Positions 8,309-15,123 of a stretch of 25,211 nucleotides of DNA are shown one piece after another; within the stretch, counting starts at the first letter, position 1; each line of letters begins with the position of its first letter. The stretch is taken from positions 1-25,211 of the forward strand of contig JAXDLK010000281.1 of the NCBI GenBank assembly GCA_034666665.1, given 5' to 3'. The DNA is from JAXDLK01 sp034666665. GTDB taxonomy: Bacteria; Desulfobacterota; Binatia; JACPRU01. The position numbers were made by a program, and so were the translations under genes. Under the pieces are notes generated by a model. The model saw nothing but the letters and a program-made list of their open reading frames with translations. It made no database searches and had not been told where the DNA came from.

Positions 8309-9828
8309 GCCGGCAGTACCTCCTCGAGCGACCGGCGCGCCTCGACGCGGTCGTCGAACGGGCGCTTCTCCGTACCGAGGATCTGATACGGCTCGTGTCC
8401 CTTGCCGGCAATCAGCACGACGTCACCCGGACGTGCGAGGTCGATCGCGAGCCGGATCGCGCGCGTGCGGTCCGCCAGGACGACGTAGCCGCGCTCCGAG
8501 TCCCGCGCCGAGGCTTCGTCGATCGGTTCGAGGCCGCCCTGCCGGACCCCCTGCTCGATCGCCCGTAGGATCTCCGCGGGTTCTTCGGTCCGGGGGTTGT
8601 CCGACGTCAGGACGACCAGGTCGGAGATCCGTGCCGCCGCCTCTCCCATGATCGGCCGCTTGCCGCGATCCCGATCCCCGCCACAGCCGAAGACGACCAC
8701 GAGTCGTCCCGATGTGAGCTCGCGCAGAGCCAAGAGAGCGCGTTCGAGCGCGTCCGGCGTGTGTGCGTAGTCGACGAGCACGGCGAACGGGGCGCCGCCG
8801 TCCACGCGCTCCATGCGTCCGGGGACCGAGCGACAGCGAGCAATCCCCTCGCGGATCGCTTCCGGGCCGATCGATTGCGCGACCGCGGTCGCGGTCGCCG
8901 CGAGCAGGTTCTGCAGGTGGGCGTCGCCGACGAGCGGAGAGTCGATGTCGAGCCGCTCGCGGCCGACGCGAATGCCGCCGCGAAGGCCGGAGATCGAGCT
9001 CTCGACCCCGACCGGCGCCACGTCCGCATCGTCGCCGCGACCGAACGTCACCACCCGGGTGCGCACGCGCTCGACGAGCCTCGCGCCGAAGGGATCGTCG
9101 CGATGGATCACCGCGAACGGCTCCGGCTTCGTGGAGCTCGGCAGCACGTCGGTGAACAGGCGGGCCTTGGCCTCGAAGTAGCTTTCCATGTCGGCGTGGA
9201 AGTCGAGATGGTCGCGCGTCAGGTTCGTGAACACGGCACCGTCGAAGTCACAGTCGCGGACCCGATCGAGCGCGAGCGCGTGCGACGAGACTTCCATGGC
9301 GACGTCGGTTGCGCCGCCGCCGACCATCTGGGCCAGCAGTCCTTGGAGATCCACCGGCTGCGGAGTGGTCAGCGCCGCCGGCCACTCGCGATCGCCGATG
9401 CGATAGTTGATCGTGCCGATCACCCCGGGCACCCGCCCCGCCGCGCGCCAGATCGACTCCAGGACGTACGTCGTCGTCGTCTTGCCGTTCGTTCCGGTCA
9501 CTCCGACGAGAGAGAGCCGCCGGCTCGGACGACCGTGAAAGCGCGCGGCGATCTCGCTCATCGCGCGATGAATCCGCGGGATCTCGATCACGGTGATCCC
9601 CGCCGCGACGTCCACCGCCGCCGGCACCACCACCGCCACGGCGCCTGCCGCGGCCGCCGCGGCGACGAAGCGCTCGCCGTGCGTCCTCGTTCCAGGAAGC
9701 GCGAAGAACAGCGTCCCCGGGACGACGGCGCGCGAATCGTACGCCAGCGAACGGACGTCGACGTCGAGATCGCCGCGGATCGCGACCGGCGGCTCGTCGA
9801 GGCCTTCGATGAGCTCCCGGAGCGTCAC
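8305..9828 (-). CDS. murE: UDP-MurNAc-L-Ala-D-Glu--meso-2,6-diaminopimelate ligase MurE
   Basis: MurE adds the third stem-peptide residue. The product is 507 residues with GTNGKTTTT (112-120, ATP loop), TTPQPVDLQ (154-162), EVSSHALALDRV (179-190), NLTRDHLDFH (202-211), the carbamylated-lysine region EAKARLF (219-225, Lys221) and DYAHTPDALE. The segment DNPRTEEP (410-417) is the signature for meso-diaminopimelate rather than lysine, so the cell wall should be DAP type as in Gram-negatives. The GTG start at 9828 overlaps the ftsI TGA in a GTGA; the stop overlaps the murF GTG. Confidence 0.97.
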   Translation of the reverse strand: MTLRELIEGLDEPPVAIRGDLDVDVRSLAYDSRAVVPGTLFFALPGTRTHGERFVAAAAAAGAVAVVVPAAVDVAAGITVIEIPRIHRAMSEIAARFHGRPSRRLSLVGVTGTNGKTTTTYVLESIWRAAGRVPGVIGTINYRIGDREWPAALTTPQPVDLQGLLAQMVGGGATDVAMEVSSHALALDRVRDCDFDGAVFTNLTRDHLDFHADMESYFEAKARLFTDVLPSSTKPEPFAVIHRDDPFGARLVERVRTRVVTFGRGDDADVAPVGVESSISGLRGGIRVGRERLDIDSPLVGDAHLQNLLAATATAVAQSIGPEAIREGIARCRSVPGRMERVDGGAPFAVLVDYAHTPDALERALLALRELTSGRLVVVFGCGGDRDRGKRPIMGEAAARISDLVVLTSDNPRTEEPAEILRAIEQGVRQGGLEPIDEASARDSERGYVVLADRTRAIRLAIDLARPGDVVLIAGKGHEPYQILGTEKRPFDDRVEARRSLEEVLPA

Positions 9829-11756
9829 CGCGTGCGCGCCTCGCCGTTGCCGAGCGCGAGGCGCAGGACCCTGGCCTCGCCAGGTGCGAAGCCGGCGGGC
9901 GGATCCTGTGACACGACGTACCCGCTCCCCGAGAGCTCGACGGCGAGACCCTGATGGCGGGCGCGGCCCAAGGCCTCGCGCAGGCTCAGCCCCACGTAGC
10001 TGGTGTCGCTTTCGAGGTTGGCGCCGGCCTCGACGGGGACCGAGGCCGCGGCCTCGATCACACGGCCTTCCGCGAGCGCACCCTCGGGAGCCACGATGTG
10101 GAACCGCTCGACTGCCGCGAGCGCGACCTCGCGAAACAGAGGAGCGGCAACCAGGCCGCCGTAGACTTCCGTCCGCGGCTCGTCAAGCACGGCGAGGATG
10201 ACCACCCGGGGGCGTTCGACCGGGAAATAGCCGACGAACGACGCGATCCTGCCGTTCGTATAGCCGCCGTGCTCGACGTCCACCTTCTGCGCCGTCCCCG
10301 TCTTCCCCGCGACCCTGAGACCGCGGATCGCCGCCCTCTCGCCGGTGCCGTCCGCGCTCACCACTCCCTCGAGGATCGAGGTCACCGTGTGCGCGGTCTC
10401 TTCGCTGAGCACGCGACGCACCGTCACCGGTCGATTCTGAACTAGAGTGCGGCCGGACTCGCTGGTCACGCGGCTCACGACGTACGGCCGTAGCAGCAGG
10501 CCGCCGTTCGCGACCGCCGCATATGCCGTCGCCAGCTGGAGCGGTGTGACGGCGACTCCGTGACCGAAGCTCGCGGTCGCCAGATCGATCGCACGCCACT
10601 CTGCCGCCCGCCGGAGCATTCCCGGCTGCTCGCCGGGAAGATCGATCCCCGTCCGCGTGCCGAAGCCGAAGGCCCGCAGGTACTTCTCGTAGCGTTCGGC
10701 GCCGAGGCGCTCGCCGATCTTCGCTGCGCCGATGTTGCTCGAGACCTGGAAGACCCGCGGCAGCGACAGCAGACCGTAGGGATGATGATCGTGGATGGTT
10801 CGCCGGCCGACGTGGTAGCGCCCCTCCTCGCAGAAGATGCTCTCGCGGATCGAGACCACGCCCTCTTCGATGGCGGCGGCGGCGAGCATGCCTTTCATCG
10901 TTGATCCGGGCTCGAACGCATCCGCGACCGCGCGCAGGCGACGCTCCGCCGGAGCCGCACTTCCGGGACGGTTCGGATCGAAGGAGGGGCTCTGCGCGAG
11001 TGTCAGGACCTCACCGGTCCAGGGATCGAGTGCGAGCACCAGTCCGCCGAGGGCACGCGTCTCCTCGACCTGTCGCTCGAGCTCGCGCTCGGCGACGTAC
11101 TGCAGCGGCAAATCGAGGGTCAGCTCGACGTCGGCACCCCGCGGAGGACCGTCACCGTTCGCCCGCGCGATCCGGCGGCCGAGGGCGTCCCGCTCCACGC
11201 CGACGATCCGTGGCTCGCCTCGAAGGTACGCGTCGTAGACGAGCTCCACACCCTCGAGACCCTGCGAGTCGATCCCGGCGAGCCCGACGACGGGCGCGGC
11301 GATTCGCCGTTGCGGGTACAGGCGCCGCCGTTCCGGAACCGTACCTACCCCCGGCAGTGCGAGGTCGCGGAGCGCCGCGAGGTCTCGCGGATCGGCGTGG
11401 CGCTTGATCCACACGAACGGCGATCGGCTGGCGAGCTTTCGCCCCCATTGATCGGAGGAAAGTCCGAGGGCGCGCGCCAGCACCAGGCCGCGTGCGTCGG
11501 CGGCGAACTCGCGAGGACGAAGGAAGATCGAGTCCGCCCCGATCGAGATCGCCAGTGGCTCGCCGCCGCGGTCGAAGATCGCCCCGCGGACCGGCATCAG
11601 CTCTTCCTGCTTCAGGTGTTGGCGGTGCGCGATCTCCGTCAGGCGGTCGCCGTCGACGAGCGCCAGCTGGCACAGGCGTGCCGCGATGATCCCGAGGGCG
11701 GCCACCACCGCCGCCATCGAAACCGCGAGGCGGAACGAGCGAGAGCGAGCGGTCAT
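9825..11756 (-). CDS. ftsI: Septal class B penicillin-binding protein FtsI (PBP3/SpoVD-like) with a C-terminal PASTA domain
   Basis: This is the transpeptidase that cross-links septal peptidoglycan, working with FtsW. The product is 643 residues: a short cytoplasmic stretch, one membrane anchor (about 10-34), a dimerisation domain (about 53-210) and a transpeptidase domain (about 235-555). The active-site motifs are S285-TMK, S339-S-N341 and K485-TG. Residues about 582-636 form a PASTA domain, seen from VGLSLREALGRARHQGL and the closing VSQDPPAG segment. PASTA tails are usual in Firmicutes and Actinobacteria PBPs and in deltaproteobacterial-type FtsI, but are absent from E. coli FtsI. The ATG at 11756 overlaps the ftsL stop (ATGA) and places the anchor at the usual distance. 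The open frame upstream of it is only overlap with ftsL. Confidence 0.95.
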   Translation of the reverse strand: MTARSRSFRLAVSMAAVVAALGIIAARLCQLALVDGDRLTEIAHRQHLKQEELMPVRGAIFDRGGEPLAISIGADSIFLRPREFAADARGLVLARALGLSSDQWGRKLASRSPFVWIKRHADPRDLAALRDLALPGVGTVPERRRLYPQRRIAAPVVGLAGIDSQGLEGVELVYDAYLRGEPRIVGVERDALGRRIARANGDGPPRGADVELTLDLPLQYVAERELERQVEETRALGGLVLALDPWTGEVLTLAQSPSFDPNRPGSAAPAERRLRAVADAFEPGSTMKGMLAAAAIEEGVVSIRESIFCEEGRYHVGRRTIHDHHPYGLLSLPRVFQVSSNIGAAKIGERLGAERYEKYLRAFGFGTRTGIDLPGEQPGMLRRAAEWRAIDLATASFGHGVAVTPLQLATAYAAVANGGLLLRPYVVSRVTSESGRTLVQNRPVTVRRVLSEETAHTVTSILEGVVSADGTGERAAIRGLRVAGKTGTAQKVDVEHGGYTNGRIASFVGYFPVERPRVVILAVLDEPRTEVYGGLVAAPLFREVALAAVERFHIVAPEGALAEGRVIEAAASVPVEAGANLESDTSYVGLSLREALGRARHQGLAVELSGSGYVVSQDPPAGFAPGEARVLRLALGNGEARTR

Positions 11757-12055
11757 GGCATTCCCACCATTTGTCCCTCGGCGGGAGCTCGGAGGCCGTA
11801 GCGAGCGCGCGCCAAGCGGTCGAGTGACCGGGGCGAGGTGAGCGTCGCGATCTCGACGTCGAGCTCGGTTCGCTCCTGCGCCAGTCGCTGCGTCAATTGG
11901 CGAAGCGTCGCGAGCTCGTAGCCGAGCGTACGCGCCTGGAGGTTCAGCCATACGTGAAGCGCGGCGAGAGCGAGGATCGCCGCCAGCCAGCGAGTCGCCG
12001 TACGCAGCACCGCCCGCCGCGAGGCGGCGGTCTCCGGGCGCTTCCGCGGCGTCAC
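11753..12055 (-). CDS. ftsL: Cell division protein FtsL
   Basis: FtsL is a small bitopic membrane protein. With FtsB and FtsQ it activates FtsWI at the septum. The product is 100 residues: a basic cytoplasmic N-terminus, one membrane segment (about 22-40, WLAAILALAALHVWL) and a periplasmic coiled coil (about 42-72, LATLRQLTQRLAQERTELDVEIATL), ending with the typical SPRSLDRLARARYGLRAP stretch. Sequence conservation in FtsL is low, so the call rests on this layout plus its place between rsmH and ftsI. The GTG at 12055 overlaps the rsmH stop in a GTGA and the TGA overlaps the ftsI ATG. Confidence 0.9.
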   Translation of the reverse strand: MTPRKRPETAASRRAVLRTATRWLAAILALAALHVWLNLQARTLGYELATLRQLTQRLAQERTELDVEIATLTSPRSLDRLARARYGLRAPAEGQMVGMP

Positions 12056-13008
12056 GCGGCGATCCTTTCGACGGCGCGGAGCCGCGCGCTCCGCGAGCGC
12101 GGGTTCGCGGCGGTCTCGGCGGGAGAAGGGCGGACCGCGCGCGTCGTCAGCAGGCGCGCCTTGCGGGTCCAGCCGCAGCGGCAAACCGGAGCCGAGCGCG
12201 GACAGAGACACGAGCGCGCCCACAGGCGGAACGCGTGCTTCACCAACCGGTCCTCGAGCGAATGGTACGCCAGGATCACCAATCGTCCCCCGGGCCGGAG
12301 CCACCGGTACGCGTCCCGGAGGAAGCGTTCGAGCTCGCCGAGCTCGTCGTTGACGGCGATGCGGAGCGCCTGGAACGTGCGCGTCGCCGGGTGATGGGTC
12401 GTCGAACGGCCTACGACTCGTCCGACCACGCCGACGAGGGCGAGCGTATCGGTCAGCTCGCCCCGTCGCTCGGCGGCGAGGATCGCGTTCGCGATCCGGC
12501 GCGCCCGAGGCTCCTCCCCGTACGCGCGGAGCACGCGCACCAACTCGCCTTCCGTGGTCTCGCGCAGCCACCGTGCCGCGTCCCGTGTCCGATCGCGGTC
12601 CATGCGCATGTCGAGCGGACCACGGCGGGAGAAGCTGAAGCCGCGTTCGGGATCGTCGAGCTGCTGCGACGAGACTCCGAGGTCGACGAGAATGCCGTCG
12701 GCTCCGTCCCATCCGAGAGAATCGACGAACTGCCCGAGGTCCGCATAGGAGGCCGCTTCGATGCGCGCGCGATCCCCGAACCGCGCGAGACGCGACCGCG
12801 CGCGCGCTCGCGCATCTCCGTCCCAATCGAGGCCGAGCAGCCGACCGCTCGGTGAAGAGGTCTCCAGGACCGCCTCCGCGTGGCCCCCGTCGCCGAGCGT
12901 CCCGTCGACGTAGCGGCCCGTGCTGGTCGGCTGTAGCAACTCGAGCGTCTCCCGTAGGAGCACGGGAACGTGCGGCGGCGGAGGCCTGTGGTCCTGGGCC
13001 GCCATCAT
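12052..13008 (-). CDS. rsmH: 16S rRNA m4C1402 methyltransferase RsmH (MraW)
   Basis: RsmH methylates N4 of C1402 in 16S rRNA using S-adenosylmethionine. The product is 318 residues with HVPVLLRETLELL (13-25), the SAM loop DGTLGDGGHAEAVL (35-48), DLGVSSQQLDDPERGFSF (109-126), LDMRMD (132-137), HPATRTFQALRIAVN (206-220) and YHSLEDRLVKHAF (248-260). The cysteine-rich CLCPRSAPVCRCG (267-279) is also typical of the family. The ATG at 13008 shares its first base with the mraZ stop (TGATG); a second in-frame ATG at 13005 is an equally good start and changes only one residue. Confidence 0.97.
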   Translation of the reverse strand: MMAAQDHRPPPPHVPVLLRETLELLQPTSTGRYVDGTLGDGGHAEAVLETSSPSGRLLGLDWDGDARARARSRLARFGDRARIEAASYADLGQFVDSLGWDGADGILVDLGVSSQQLDDPERGFSFSRRGPLDMRMDRDRTRDAARWLRETTEGELVRVLRAYGEEPRARRIANAILAAERRGELTDTLALVGVVGRVVGRSTTHHPATRTFQALRIAVNDELGELERFLRDAYRWLRPGGRLVILAYHSLEDRLVKHAFRLWARSCLCPRSAPVCRCGWTRKARLLTTRAVRPSPAETAANPRSRSARLRAVERIAA

Positions 13009-13472
13009 CAGAAGCTCAGCCGCCCGAGAGCGTCGGGCTGGTTCTGGAACTCGGCCTCGGCTTGCGTCTGGCTCGCCGACCACGCGTCCTTGCTCCAGAG
13101 GCGGAAGCGATCGAGCGCGCCACTGAACACGACGTCCTTGCTGAGACCCGCCCAGTCACGCAGCGCGGGCGGAACGAGGATTCTCCCTTGAGTGTCGATC
13201 TCACAGGTGTGAGCGTTGCCGAAGTAAAGATCCTCGAACTGCTTGACGACGCGGTCGAAACGGCGCTGAAAACCGTTCCGTGCGAGATATTCCTCCTCGA
13301 AGCGACGCCACTCCTCGATGGGATACGCCTCGAGACACGGGGGCGGGTTGATCGGGCTCCGGGTGATCACTACCTCGGCCCGGCCACTCGCCTGCACGAG
13401 CTCACGGAACCGGGCGGGGATGCTGATCCGTCCCTTGGCGTCGATGAGATGTTCGAAGGTGCCGCGAAACAA
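13008..13472 (-). CDS. mraZ: Transcriptional regulator MraZ (AbrB-like double SpoVT fold)
   Basis: MraZ is the first gene of dcw clusters and in E. coli and Mycoplasma binds repeats upstream of its own operon. The product is 154 residues with two half-repeats, each carrying a DNA-contact loop: DAKGRISIPARFR (11-23) and DTQGRILVPPALR (93-105). The start is a TTG at 13472. An in-frame TAA two codons upstream (13476-13478) excludes any longer form, and the protein then opens MFRGTFEHLIDAKGR like other MraZ proteins. No good Shine-Dalgarno is present; the third operator-like GTGGG box occupies that position. MraZ binding could therefore affect translation-start accessibility as well as transcription, by inference. 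The 3' end shares a base with rsmH. Confidence 0.95.
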   Translation of the reverse strand: MFRGTFEHLIDAKGRISIPARFRELVQASGRAEVVITRSPINPPPCLEAYPIEEWRRFEEEYLARNGFQRRFDRVVKQFEDLYFGNAHTCEIDTQGRILVPPALRDWAGLSKDVVFSGALDRFRLWSKDAWSASQTQAEAEFQNQPDALGRLSF

Positions 13473-13479
13473 GAGTTAT

Positions 13480-13504
13480 CCCACTTCAGACCACTTTATC
13501 CCAC
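13480..13504 (-). promoter_or_regulatory. MraZ operator: three 10-bp-spaced GTGG boxes
   Basis: On the coding strand the boxes are GTGGG (13500-13504), GTGGT (13490-13494) and GTGGG (13480-13484), each followed by an AT-rich pentamer, with an exact 10-bp period. Published MraZ sites are tandem TGGGN5-type repeats in the mraZ promoter region, so these fit. They begin within a few bases of the predicted transcription start and reach nearly to the TTG codon, which favours repression. Pattern seen; function inferred from the family. Confidence 0.85.
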
Positions 13505-13513
13505 CTTTCTCCG

Positions 13514-13543
13514 CTTATACGAGCGCCAATTCTTCGAAGTCAA
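13514..13543 (-). promoter_or_regulatory. Predicted sigma70 promoter of the dcw operon
   Basis: The -35 is TTGACT (13538-13543, 5 of 6) and the -10 is TATAAG (13514-13519, 5 of 6), separated by 18 nt. The sequence upstream of the -35 is unusually AT-rich for this genome (GAAAACGGTTATT), resembling an UP element. The predicted start is near 13507, giving a leader of about 35 nt that contains the three MraZ boxes. Confidence 0.75.
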
Positions 13544-13666
13544 GGAATAACCGTTTTCTATCAGCGGCTTCGGTTGGCCTCGCGTGAGCGCGGAGGTGCC
13601 GAGGGTGGCATCGACAACCTGGCGAAGATACAGCGAATACTCCGCCGGCATCGTCGCCGATGCGGA

Positions 13667-13691
13667 CACAAACGATCTTTCAAAATGATCG
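13667..13691 (-). terminator. Possible weak terminator after rnpB
   Basis: In the rnpB direction CGATC (13687-13691) can pair with GATCG (13673-13677) across a 9-nt loop, followed by TTTGTG. The 5' arm overlaps the outer end of RNase P helix P1, so the two structures would compete. The stem is short and only a guess. From here to the mraZ promoter (13561-13666) I see only a small GC hairpin near 13574-13600 and no gene. Confidence 0.25.
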
Positions 13692-14086
13692 AGAGGGTGT
13701 CGGTAAGCCGGATTCTGTCCCCTCGCCTAAGGTGCGAGGGCAACGGCCATTCCTCTGGTCCCGCCGTTGCCGGCGAGATCGATGCGACCTGACCCGAGGG
13801 TCCTCCGGGAAGGACCGCCCGGCCGATGGCCGGAGCCATCGGGCGAACCCTCCTATTCGGTCTTGCTCCGGATGGGGTTTACCGCGCGCGACGCTCTCGC
13901 GCCGCGCGAGCGAGCTCTTGCCTCGCCATTTCACCCTTGCCGATCCCGAAGGATCGGCGGTCTCTTTTCTGTGGCACTTTCCCCCGATGTCTCGGGGCCG
14001 CCGTTAGCGGCCATCCCGTCCTTGGGAGTCCGGACTTTCCTCCCCCCGACGATGTCGGAGAGCGGCCGTTTGACACCCTCTCGATC
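13687..14086 (-). ncRNA. rnpB: RNase P RNA, bacterial type A
   Basis: This is the catalytic RNA of RNase P, which matures tRNA 5' ends. In the minus-strand transcript the conserved blocks appear in order: GGAGGAAAGTCCGGACTCC (about 14025-14047), the AGA-rich segment before CCGCC, AAGGGTGAAA, GGTAAACCCC with CCGGAGCAAGACCGAATAGG, and ACAGAATCCGGCTTACCG near the 3' end (about 13702-13718). The ends are set by a 15-bp P1 helix in which GATCGAGAGGGTGTC (14072-14086) pairs with GACACCCTCTCGATC (13687-13701). The size of about 400 nt fits type A. Mature ends may be a few bases inside the outer P1 pairs. I find no strong promoter; it may be read from the tetR transcript or from a weak start just upstream. 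Confidence 0.95.
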
Positions 14087-14157
14087 GCTTCACCGTTAGC
14101 CATGCCGAGGAGCGGAGTCCAGCCGCTTCGCGACCCTGGCCATGCGGACGCTGCGGC

Positions 14158-14409
14158 TCACGGCGGGGCGCCGGCGGCATCGTCGAAGGCTCGCGAGCGC
14201 TCCGCCTCCTGTTTTTCGATCGCATCGGCTTTGCGGCGGACTCCTTCGAGGGTGTCACGCGGCTTCGCCGCCTCGGGCGTCGAACCCTGGAAAGCGCGGA
14301 GGTAGAGCACCACGAGCGCAGCGATGACCAGGAGCGAAAGCACCAGGCTCACGATCGACGCGAAGCCGCTGGCGCTTCGCGATGCGGGGTGGTGATCCGG
14401 CGGCCTCAC
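14158..14409 (-). CDS. Small single-span membrane protein, function unknown
   Basis: This is an 83-residue protein I cannot assign to a family. It has a short polar N-terminus, one hydrophobic segment (about 17-38, ASIVSLVLSLLVIAALVVLY), then a charged, probably helical C-terminus (about 50-76) ending DDAAGAPP. The GTG start at 14409 overlaps the tetR stop as GTGA, so the two are translationally coupled, supporting this as a real gene. It lies 71 bp upstream of rnpB on the same strand. The product is likely an inner-membrane protein with the charged tail on one side; topology is not determined. A function tied to the TetR regulator's target is a guess. Confidence 0.65.
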   Translation of the reverse strand: MRPPDHHPASRSASGFASIVSLVLSLLVIAALVVLYLRAFQGSTPEAAKPRDTLEGVRRKADAIEKQEAERSRAFDDAAGAPP

Positions 14410-15008
14410 GCGTCCGCCGTGGCGGGCGGGCGGGCCGGCCGCAGGCGCTCGCTGAGCGCGACCTTGAGATGCGACCGTACGTCGTGCGGCTGGGCGAAGA
14501 ACTCACCGAGAAATCGCTGCACGAGCGCGCCGTTCAGCGATGCCATGATCAGCGCGGCCTCCGCCTTGGGGTCCAGATCCCGGCGGAAAACCCCTTTCTG
14601 GCGCCCACTCTCGAGGATGTCGCCGAGCAGGTTCCGGTATAGATGAAAGAGCTCGGCGATGCGGGCGACGGGGTCGTCCGGCTGCTTCTCCTCCCGCAAG
14701 ATGAGGCTCAGAACGAAGCGGATCGACTGGGTATGCTCCTGAACGAAGTCGTAATAGAGGTCGATCAACTTCAGCATCTGCTGGAGCTCGTCGATGCCCT
14801 CGAGAGCATCCACGACGTTGATGAAGTAGGGCTCGAGCGATCGCTGGAGCGCGCTCCGGAAGAGCTGCTCCTTGTTCTCGAAGTGCCAGAAGATGAGGGC
14901 CTTGCTGACGTTGGCTTCCTTGGCCACCTGCGACAGCGACGTGCTGCCGTATCCAAGGCTCGAGAACAGCCGAGTGGCGGTTTCGAGGATCTTCTCCCGC
15001 GCTTCCAT
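14406..15008 (-). CDS. TetR/AcrR-family transcriptional regulator
   Basis: The product is 200 residues. The N-terminal TetR helix-turn-helix is clear: REKILETATRLFSSLGYGST (4-23), then SLSQVAKEANVSKALIFWHF (24-43) and ENKEQLF. The rest is an all-helical ligand and dimer domain (about 60-190) without a recognisable ligand signature. Such proteins usually repress their own or a neighbouring operon until a small molecule binds. The ATG at 15008 is chosen because it opens MEAREKILETA as the family does; upstream codons are unlike TetR. It is transcribed divergently from the MltF-like gene, and palindromes lie in the shared gap, so mltF and its own operon are candidate targets. The downstream small membrane protein is coupled by GTGA. 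Confidence 0.93.
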   Translation of the reverse strand: MEAREKILETATRLFSSLGYGSTSLSQVAKEANVSKALIFWHFENKEQLFRSALQRSLEPYFINVVDALEGIDELQQMLKLIDLYYDFVQEHTQSIRFVLSLILREEKQPDDPVARIAELFHLYRNLLGDILESGRQKGVFRRDLDPKAEAALIMASLNGALVQRFLGEFFAQPHDVRSHLKVALSERLRPARPPATADA

Positions 15009-15039
15009 GGTGCGATGACCGGGGCGAGACCTAGGGGCT

Positions 15040-15086
15040 CGACCGCAGGTCGGGGGGTTGCCCACCCCCGGGGGCGATGGTAGAGG
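15040..15086. promoter_or_regulatory. Palindromes and possible promoter in the tetR-mltF gap
   Basis: The palindrome CGACC-GCA-GGTCG lies at 15040-15052. GGGGGT (15053-15058) pairs with ACCCCC (15064-15069), and CCCCCGGGGG is at 15065-15074. A weak plus-strand promoter, TTGCCC (15058-15063), 17 nt, TAGAGG (15081-15086), overlaps the second palindrome. These are candidate TetR operator positions; the symmetry is seen, binding is inferred. Confidence 0.35.
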
Positions 15087-15123
15087 ACACCGTTCTTCCA
15101 GCAGACCCGCGTCTCCGCTCGCG

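Noticed and set aside
5957..8386. Very long plus-strand open frame antisense to mraY and murF
   Set aside because: Its product is low-complexity Arg/Glu/His-rich sequence with no domain. It is an artefact of high-GC codon use opposite real genes.
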